Of a stretch of DNA of 64,000 nt, positions 58,020 through 64,000 are shown piece after piece (the stretch's first letter is position 1; every line of letters starts with the position of its first letter). The stretch is from Enterobacillus tribolii. GTDB taxonomy: Bacteria; Pseudomonadota; Gammaproteobacteria; Enterobacterales; Enterobacteriaceae. A program made the position numbers and the translations under genes. The notes under the pieces are model-generated. The model searched no databases, was not told where the DNA came from, and saw nothing but the letters and a program-made list of their open reading frames with translations. The stretch spans positions 248,001 to 312,000 of the forward strand of contig NZ_QRAP01000002.1 in assembly GCF_003363015.1 (NCBI RefSeq), read 5' to 3'.

Positions 58020-58069
58020 GCATCTGGTTATCATTCATTCCCCGGCGCGGAGCCGGTTTCTGTCGGCAG

Positions 58070-58624
58070 TCAGCCGAATTTTTCGCTGAGCCTCGGCACT
58101 ACGGACGCCAAATCGTCCTCATCCCAGTCTGTGTTGATATCTTCCGCATAATGGATTTCCGCGGTGATCTCCCGCAACTCATCGTCGCTCAGGGGATGCG
58201 CGTCATATTCCGTACGGAATTTAGTGTAGTCGCGCTGTGCCATATTCATTTTTTTGAAGTAGGCCATATAGCCCAGGCCAAGCATATCCTCATAAAAGGC
58301 TTCGTCCATTTCGACGTCAACGTCGGCCAGGCTGTCGGGATCGGCCAGCGCCTGCATGAACACCGCTTTTCCCTGTGCGGTCAGCCAGCCGCGGAAATAA
58401 TCGAAACCGTCGTCGCTGCAACCGCCGTTAATGGTGTAAGCCGCTGCCCACAGCTTATTTTTGTATGACAGCCGCTGATAAGCATTGAATAACTGCTGCC
58501 AGCGCATGATGTCGCTTACGTCCAGTGCGGCGAGCCTGAGGGTCAGTACCGGAGCGATATCGTCGGACGGTGCGGCTTCGGCACGCGCATCGTCGATCAT
58601 CTGCCAAAAACGTGATTTATCCAT
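58070..58624 (-). CDS. DUF4240 domain protein
   Basis: A 184-residue acidic cytoplasmic protein of the DUF4240 family, with the typical N-terminus MDKSRFWQMIDDAR and the internal YTINGGCSDDGFDYFRGWLTAQGK. The family is scattered through bacteria, often beside WGR/toxin-immunity-like genes, but no function is established. The start at 58624 is chosen because the family N-terminus begins here; a GAGG lies eight bases upstream. Confidence 0.8.
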   Translation of the reverse strand: MDKSRFWQMIDDARAEAAPSDDIAPVLTLRLAALDVSDIMRWQQLFNAYQRLSYKNKLWAAAYTINGGCSDDGFDYFRGWLTAQGKAVFMQALADPDSLADVDVEMDEAFYEDMLGLGYMAYFKKMNMAQRDYTKFRTEYDAHPLSDDELREITAEIHYAEDINTDWDEDDLASVVPRLSEKFG

Positions 58625-58912
58625 TTGAATAGCCTCATTTCCCTGTAAAAAGTTTCCTATAAATCTATAGCGTCGGGTGGCTCTCCTCAATCCGGCCCGT
58701 TCGGTTTTGCGTTCGTTATCTCACTTACATATTCACTACATATTCACCGCCTCTTTACGATGCCCGCTATGCCCGAAACGAAATCCGGCCTCCGGCTTTC
58801 CAAATCCTTCCTGCTTTTGTTACCTTCATTCCATAATCCCTTCCAAATCATTGCCTCCCCTCTATTCAGCGGCATGATAGACAAAACAGGATTGCTAAAA
58901 AGGCTGCAAAAA

Positions 58913-59542
58913 ATGATAGGAGTCATCCTTGTTGACGACCATGTCGTCGTCCGCTCCGGCTTCGCCCAACTGCTCAGCCTGGAAGAGGACATCGAGGTTC
59001 TCGGCCAATACAGCAGCGCTGCCGAAGCCTGGCCGGCTTTGCTGCGCCCGCAGGTGGACGTGGCGGTGCTGGATATCGCGATGCCGGATGAAAACGGGCT
59101 GAGCCTGCTCAGGCGCCTGCGTCGTCAGCGCCCGGATTTTCGCGCCATTATTCTGAGCATCTACGACAGCGCGGCCTTCGTGCAAAGCGCGCTGGACGGC
59201 GGCGCCGGCGGTTACCTGACCAAGCGCTGCGGCCCGGAGGAGCTGGTGCAGGCGGTGCGTTCGGTCGGGCTGGGCGGGCACTATCTGTGCTCTGACGCGC
59301 TGCGGGCGCTGCGTGGCGATACCCAGCCGGCGAAAGTGCTGGAAGTGCTCACGCCGCGCGAACGCGAGGTTTTCGAGCTGCTGGTGAAAGGCGAAAGCGT
59401 CAAGGCCATTGCGGCGCAGCTGGATCTCAGCCATAAAACCGTGCACGTCCACCGCGCCAACGTGTTGGGCAAGTTGCAGTGCGCCACCACTATCGAGCTG
59501 GTGCACTTCGCCCTCGATCACCAGCTGCTGACGGGGCAATAG
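58913..59542 (+). CDS. UhpA-like response regulator
   Basis: A 209-residue NarL/UhpA-type response regulator. The receiver domain (about 1-120) has the phosphoacceptor D54 (VAVLDIAMPDENG), acidic pocket D8/D9 and Lys in LTKRC. The C-terminal LuxR-type HTH (about 140-200) reads LTPREREVFELLVKGESVKA then SHKTVHVHRANVLGKL. Closest to UhpA, which activates sugar-phosphate transport in E. coli. The start is fixed by the receiver N-terminus MIGVILVDDH. It is followed directly by the kinase gene. Confidence 0.88.
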   Translation: MIGVILVDDHVVVRSGFAQLLSLEEDIEVLGQYSSAAEAWPALLRPQVDVAVLDIAMPDENGLSLLRRLRRQRPDFRAIILSIYDSAAFVQSALDGGAGGYLTKRCGPEELVQAVRSVGLGGHYLCSDALRALRGDTQPAKVLEVLTPREREVFELLVKGESVKAIAAQLDLSHKTVHVHRANVLGKLQCATTIELVHFALDHQLLTGQ

Positions 59543-61093
59543 ATGTCCTTTTTACGCCGCCCGCTGGTGCTGTCGCTGTTTATCATTCTGGCCTGGGGGC
59601 TGAGCTGGATTACGCTGTGGAGCGTCAGCTTTTACCTGACCCATAACGGCCAGCAGGCCGCGCTGTTGCTGCCGCACGGCGTTCATCTGGCTCTGCTGAT
59701 CCTGCTGTCGCGGCGCTATTGGCCCGCGCTGCTGTTGCCGGAGATGCTGCTGTCCGTCTGGTTGCATCAGGAACAACTGATGGTTGGCTATCTGATGGCG
59801 CTGGCTCCGTTGATCGACCTGCTGCCCGCCTTGTTGGTGCAGCGTTACTGGCACCGTTTCCCGCTTTACTGGCAGCGGCTGATGCTGCTGCTGGCGGCGG
59901 TGACCGGGTCGGCGCTGCTGAACACCCTGCTGTTGTCCCCGTTTATCGCCAGTCCGGCGACCTATGTGCTGCTGGCGACGTTCACCGGCGGCGTGCTGCT
60001 GACGCCGTTTGCCTATCTGGTGTTTGAATATCTGCGCCATCAGCACCGTAATATTCTGCTGGGTATGGATACCCGTAATCCGCCGCTGCGCACCTCGCTG
60101 ATCGTCTGGTGCAGTCTGTTTTTTATCATCGGCATCGGCACGCAGATGGTGCTGTCGCCGGAGATTGAGCGCCTGCTGTTGATCGTGGTGTTTTTGCCCA
60201 ACGTGGTGATGGCGTGGAAATTCGGCTGGCAGGGCGGAGTGCTGGCGGCATTGCTTGGCAGCATGATGATCACCATTGCCCGTCAGATCGGCAGCGGGTT
60301 CAATGACCTGATGGAACTGGAGATTTTTCTCTCTACGCAGGCGCTGCTTGGCATCGGGCTGGGGATCGCGATCAGCCGCCAGGAGCATCTGGTCAGCAAT
60401 CTCTACCACTACCGGCGGCGGCTGGAGGTTGAATTACAGGCGCGGCGCGAACTGACCGAAAAACTGGTGCATGCCGAAGAGAACACGCGTAAGCACCTGG
60501 CTCATGAACTGCACGATGAGATCGGCCAGAACATCACCGCCATTCAGATTCAGTCTCAACTGGTGAAACGCAGCGGGGAGCACCCCGGCGCGTTGCAGGC
60601 TGCCGAGCAAATCAGCGATTTGGCGCGCCGCATTCACCTTTCCACCCGCCAGCTGCTGCGCCAGTTGCGGCCTCCTATCCTCGACGAAATGGCGGCGGAA
60701 GACGCTCTGCACCACCTGGTGAAAGAGTTTGCTTTCGCCGAACGCGGCATCACCTGCCGCTTTAACTACCAGCTCGCCGCGCCGCCTGATAATGAAACGG
60801 TAACGTTTACCCTTTACCGCCTGTTGCAGGAACTGCTGAACAACGTGTGCAAGCACGCGCAGGCCAGTGAAGTAGAGATTACCCTGGCGGATCGTCCGGG
60901 CGGCATTTATCTGGAGGTGCGCGACAACGGCGTCGGCATCAGCCCGCAAAGCGCGCACAGTATTTCCGGATTTGGCATCCAGGGGATGAGCGAGCGGGTC
61001 AGGGCGCTGGGCGGCGAACTTCAGCTGGAAAACCGGAACGGCACGCGGGTGAGTGTTAACCTGCCCACACTTTTGCCACAAAAACCGCTCTAG
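59543..61093 (+). CDS. UhpB-like sensor histidine kinase
   Basis: A 516-residue membrane kinase. The N-terminal part (about 1-285) is a MASE1-like array of around eight transmembrane helices. The dimerisation/phosphoacceptor helix has His324 in HELHDEIGQN (HisKA_3 type), and the GHKL ATPase shows ELLNNVCKHAQ, VRDNGVGI and GFGIQGM. In E. coli UhpB works with UhpC, which senses external glucose 6-phosphate, and phosphorylates UhpA. The ATG is the base after the response regulator stop. Confidence 0.9.
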   Translation: MSFLRRPLVLSLFIILAWGLSWITLWSVSFYLTHNGQQAALLLPHGVHLALLILLSRRYWPALLLPEMLLSVWLHQEQLMVGYLMALAPLIDLLPALLVQRYWHRFPLYWQRLMLLLAAVTGSALLNTLLLSPFIASPATYVLLATFTGGVLLTPFAYLVFEYLRHQHRNILLGMDTRNPPLRTSLIVWCSLFFIIGIGTQMVLSPEIERLLLIVVFLPNVVMAWKFGWQGGVLAALLGSMMITIARQIGSGFNDLMELEIFLSTQALLGIGLGIAISRQEHLVSNLYHYRRRLEVELQARRELTEKLVHAEENTRKHLAHELHDEIGQNITAIQIQSQLVKRSGEHPGALQAAEQISDLARRIHLSTRQLLRQLRPPILDEMAAEDALHHLVKEFAFAERGITCRFNYQLAAPPDNETVTFTLYRLLQELLNNVCKHAQASEVEITLADRPGGIYLEVRDNGVGISPQSAHSISGFGIQGMSERVRALGGELQLENRNGTRVSVNLPTLLPQKPL

Positions 61094-61179
61094 CTAGGAA
61101 AAAGTCCTACCCCGCTCGGACATTCTCTCATCCCCTTTAACGCCGCGTTTCCTATAGTCAGCGAAAGACGGAGAAATAT

Positions 61180-62511
61180 ATGGATCAACCAGGCCTGTCC
61201 CGCAGCGACATTGACAGACGCTATCGTCACTGGCGGCTGCATCTGCTGTTTTCCATGGTGGTGGGATACGCCGCGTTTTACCTGACGCGCAAGAGCGTCA
61301 ATTTCGTGTTACCCGCCCTGCAGCTCGATCTGGGATTGAGCAAAAGCGACATCGGGCTGATGGGATCGCTGTTTTACCTGACCTACGGCCTGTCGAAATT
61401 CGTCGCCGGCCTGTGGCATGACCATCGCCGCCGCAGCCGCTTTATGGGGCGCGGATTGCTGGCGACCGGGGTACTGAACATCCTGTTTGCGTTCGGCGAT
61501 AACCTGGTTGTGCTGCTGATTATCTGGACGCTGAACGGCTTTTTTCAGGGCTGGGGGTGGCCGGCCTGCGCGCGCATCCTGACCCACTGGTACTCGCGTA
61601 ACGAACGTGGCTTCTGGTGGGGATGCTGGAACATGTCAATCAACATCGGCGGCGCGGTTATTCCGCTGATTTGCGCCCTGGCCGCCCAGTGGTGGGGATG
61701 GCAGGCGGCGATGCTGGCGCCCGGCATCATCAGTTCGCTGATCGGACTGTGGCTGTGCAAGCAGTTACGCGGTACGCCGCAGGAGGAGGGGCTGCCCTCG
61801 GTGGGCGAGTGGCGGCGCGATCCGCTGGAACTGCGCCAGGAGCGGCTCAGCCCGCCGATGCCGCTGTGGCAGATGCTGCGCGCCACGATGTGGCGCAACC
61901 CGATGATTTGGCTGCTCGGCGCGTCATATGTTCTGGTGTACCTGATTCGTATCGCGCTTAACGACTGGGGCAATCTGTGGCTGTCGGAGGCGCACGGCGC
62001 CAATCTGCTGAGCGCCAACGCCACGGTAATGCTGTTTGAAATCGGCGGATTACTGGGCGCGCTGTTTGCCGGCTGGGGTTCCGACCTGCTGTTCAGCGGC
62101 CAGCGGGCGCCGATGATCCTGTTGTTCGCCCTCGGCCTGATGGGCGCGGTGAGCGCGCTGTGGCTGGCGCCGGTACACCATTACGGGCTGTTGGCGGTGT
62201 GCTTTTTCGCCACCGGTTTTTTCGTTTTCGGCCCGCAGATGCTGATTGGCCTGGCGGGAGTGGAGTGCGGGCACAAAGGCGCAGCCGGCTCGATTACCGG
62301 CTTTCTCGGCCTGTTCGCCTACCTCGGGGCGGCGCTGGCGGGATGGCCGCTGTCGCAATTGATAGAACATTATGGCTGGCCGGGCATGTTCATTCTGCTC
62401 TCGGTAGCCGCCGTGATGATTGGCTTACTGCTGATGCCGCTGTTAATGGCCGGGATCGGCACTCAGGACCGCAACGCCGCGGATTCGGCGAACATAACTC
62501 AGAACGCTTGA
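61180..62511 (+). CDS. UhpC-like sugar-phosphate sensor/antiporter (OPA family MFS)
   Basis: A 443-residue 12-helix protein of the organophosphate:phosphate antiporter family. The N-terminus (RYRHWRLHLLFSMVVGYAAFYLTRKSVNF) is close to UhpC/UhpT, and the substrate-binding arginine of the YxTRK motif is present. Given its place after uhpA- and uhpB-like genes it is more likely the sensor (UhpC) than the transporter. It is followed after 20 bp by afuA, which has a good ribosome site. Confidence 0.87.
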   Translation: MDQPGLSRSDIDRRYRHWRLHLLFSMVVGYAAFYLTRKSVNFVLPALQLDLGLSKSDIGLMGSLFYLTYGLSKFVAGLWHDHRRRSRFMGRGLLATGVLNILFAFGDNLVVLLIIWTLNGFFQGWGWPACARILTHWYSRNERGFWWGCWNMSINIGGAVIPLICALAAQWWGWQAAMLAPGIISSLIGLWLCKQLRGTPQEEGLPSVGEWRRDPLELRQERLSPPMPLWQMLRATMWRNPMIWLLGASYVLVYLIRIALNDWGNLWLSEAHGANLLSANATVMLFEIGGLLGALFAGWGSDLLFSGQRAPMILLFALGLMGAVSALWLAPVHHYGLLAVCFFATGFFVFGPQMLIGLAGVECGHKGAAGSITGFLGLFAYLGAALAGWPLSQLIEHYGWPGMFILLSVAAVMIGLLLMPLLMAGIGTQDRNAADSANITQNA

Positions 62512-62531
62512 TACATAAAAGGATAACGATA

Positions 62532-63563
62532 ATGAAAAGAACCTCAGTTTCCCTCTTGGTCGCATCAGGACTCGCCCTTGCCATGCTGAGCGGCGCCGCT
62601 CACGCCAAAGGGCGTCTGGTGGTGTATTGCAGCGCCACAAACGAGATGTGCGAAGCGGAAACCAAAGCCTTCGGCGAGAAGTATGACGTGAAAACGTCGT
62701 TCATCCGCAACGGCTCCGGCAGTACGCTGGCGAAGGTTGATGCAGAGAAGAAAAACCCGCAGGCCGACGTCTGGTACGGCGGTACGCTGGACCCGCAGTC
62801 CCAGGCCGGTGAAATGGGCCTGCTGGAGGCTTACAAATCGCCTAATCTTGAGCAGATCATGACCCAGTTCCGCGATCCGGCCAAGTTGAAAGGCAACTAC
62901 TCTTCGGCGGTGTACGTCGGCATTCTGGGCTTCGGCGTTAACACCCAACGCCTGAAAGAGAAGAACCTGCCGGTGCCGAAGTGCTGGAAAGATCTCACCA
63001 AGCCGGAATTCAAGGGCGAAATCCAGATTGCGGACCCGCAAAGCTCCGGCACCGCTTACACCGCGCTGGCGACCTTCGTGCAACTGTGGGGCGAAGATCA
63101 GGCGTTTGATTACCTCAAGCAGCTTAACGTCAATATTTCCCAATACACCAAGTCCGGTATCGCGCCGGCGCGTAACGCCGCGCGCGGCGAAGCCGCTATC
63201 GGTATCGGCTTCCTGCACGATTACTCGCTGGAAAAAGATCAGGGCGCACCGCTGGAGCTGATTTCTCCGTGCGAAGGCACCGGTTATGAAATCGGCGGCG
63301 TCAGCATCCTGAAAGGGGCGCGTAACATGGACAACGCCAAGCTGTTCGTGGACTGGGTGCTCTCTAAAGATGCGCAGGAACTCTCCTGGCAGAAAGGCAA
63401 GTCTTACCAGATTCTGACCAACACCACAGCGGAAACCTCACCGCTGTCGCTCAAGCTCGAAGACCTGAAACTGATCAACTACGACATGGATAAGTATGGT
63501 TCGACCGATGTGCGTAAGGCATTGATCAGCAAATGGGTTTCCGAAGTGAAGATGGGTAAGTAA
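62532..63563 (+). CDS. afuA: AfuA-like periplasmic substrate-binding protein
   Basis: A 343-residue exported protein (signal peptide residues 1-25, ends GAAHA) with the two-lobed type II periplasmic-binding fold: RLVVYCSATNEMCEAETKAF, KKNPQADVWYGGTLDP, GILGFGVNTQRL. Such proteins are commonly annotated as ferric iron binders (FbpA-like), but the two adjacent iron-ligand tyrosines are not obvious. AfuA of Actinobacillus and Citrobacter was shown to bind phosphorylated sugars, with a uhpABC-like locus upstream, which fits this context. Confidence 0.85.
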   Translation: MKRTSVSLLVASGLALAMLSGAAHAKGRLVVYCSATNEMCEAETKAFGEKYDVKTSFIRNGSGSTLAKVDAEKKNPQADVWYGGTLDPQSQAGEMGLLEAYKSPNLEQIMTQFRDPAKLKGNYSSAVYVGILGFGVNTQRLKEKNLPVPKCWKDLTKPEFKGEIQIADPQSSGTAYTALATFVQLWGEDQAFDYLKQLNVNISQYTKSGIAPARNAARGEAAIGIGFLHDYSLEKDQGAPLELISPCEGTGYEIGGVSILKGARNMDNAKLFVDWVLSKDAQELSWQKGKSYQILTNTTAETSPLSLKLEDLKLINYDMDKYGSTDVRKALISKWVSEVKMGK

Positions 63564-63568
63564 TCGCC

Positions 63569-63596
63569 GCGGGCGGCGCTGGCCGCCCGCTTCTTT
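63569..63596 (+). terminator. Stem-loop between afuA and afuB
   Basis: GCGGGCGGC / GCCGCCCGC stem and TTCTTTTT follow the afuA stop by 5 bases. A stem-loop here is typical of binding-protein operons, where partial termination keeps the binding protein more abundant than the permease. Confidence 0.7.
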
Positions 63597-63617
63597 TTCC
63601 TGCCCGGTGAGGCGCTT

Positions 63618-64000
63618 ATGTCTGATACATTACTTTTGCGAACCACGCAGAAGCGGGATGCTGTTTTCTGGTGGATCGCGCTCGGCTGGTTGGCGTTTGC
63701 CCTGCTGCCCAGCTGGAGCCTGGATTATGGCCTGCTGGAATCGACCTCCGACGAGATTCTGGCATCCTATGGTTGGTCGGGGCTGAACGTCAGCCTGTTG
63801 TGGTACGTGCTGCCGAGCCTGCTGTTGCTGCGGCCGCTGCGTGAACCGGCGCGTGAACAACGCAGCCGTCATCGCCTGGATGCCGTTTGGGCGGTGATCT
63901 GTATGGCTTTTGTGGTGGTGAGCGCCACGCTGGAAGGGCGCGGCCTCGGCTACGCCACCATCGTGCTGTTCATCGCGCTTGGCGCGATCGTCACGCTGGC
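63618..64000 (+). CDS. afuB: AfuB-like ABC transporter permease, N-terminal part (cut by window end)
   Basis: The frame is open from the ATG at 63618 (MSDTLLLRTTQKRDA) to the last base with no stop. The visible 127 residues have hydrophobic segments near 17-30, 54-70 and 90-125 typical of the N-terminal part of a two-domain (fused) ABC permease for this family. It is 54 bp after afuA. The remaining part and the ATPase (afuC) are outside the window. Confidence 0.75.
   Translation, partial: MSDTLLLRTTQKRDAVFWWIALGWLAFALLPSWSLDYGLLESTSDEILASYGWSGLNVSLLWYVLPSLLLLRPLREPAREQRSRHRLDAVWAVICMAFVVVSATLEGRGLGYATIVLFIALGAIVTL

Overview
The window is chromosomal DNA of an enterobacterium and most resembles Serratia. 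The gene order zupT-ygiD-ygiC-ygiB, tolC-nudF-yqiB-cpdA-yqiA-parE, parC-plsC-ftsP-ygiQ-dkgA-yqhD-yqhC is the Enterobacterales core order. The proteins are close to, but clearly different from, those I know from E. coli, and coding DNA is GC-rich with a strong C/G third-position preference. The genus is an inference. No rRNA, tRNA, CRISPR array or transposase gene was seen.

Layout: 1-3.8 kb holds the end of ribB, zupT, ygiD, ygiC and ygiB. 4.2-14 kb is a glycerol/dihydroxyacetone locus, gldA-dhaK-dhaL-dhaM, with a large autotransporter lying between it and its probable activator gene dhaR. 14-29.3 kb is the conserved block tolC, nudF, yqiB, cpdA, yqiA, parE, parC, a RidA-like gene, plsC, ftsP, treR and ygiQ. 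Between ygiQ and dkgA sits a non-core cassette: two inverted 269-bp hairpin-rich repeats around a small unknown gene. 30.5-33.7 kb is dkgA, yqhD, yqhC. 33.8-39.3 kb is accessory: an outer membrane barrel protein, an SDR/TetR pair, a ~970-bp AT-rich gap, an unknown HTH-like protein, a DUF2239 protein and a 75-aa orphan.

39.4-51.2 kb is a complete tellurite/stress (Ter) locus. terZABCDEF is on the minus strand. Divergent from it are five overlapping genes (ATP-grasp, phosphoribosyltransferase-TRSP, HAD phosphatase, StiP, HpcH/CitE-like lyase) that look like a biosynthetic pathway for an unidentified nucleotide-like product, followed by a terW-like regulator. The divergent promoters each overlap a copy of an AATCATA-type operator. 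A TerD-domain/trypsin-like protease fusion (56.8 kb) is probably a further Ter-linked component.

51.8-58.7 kb: Fur-boxed TonB-dependent receptor, a GPH-family transporter with an intracellular GH43 glycosidase, the TerD-protease and a DUF4240 protein. 58.9 kb to the end: a UhpABC-like two-component and sensor system followed by afuA and the start of afuB. This pairing suggests sugar-phosphate-sensed uptake of sugar phosphates rather than ferric iron transport.
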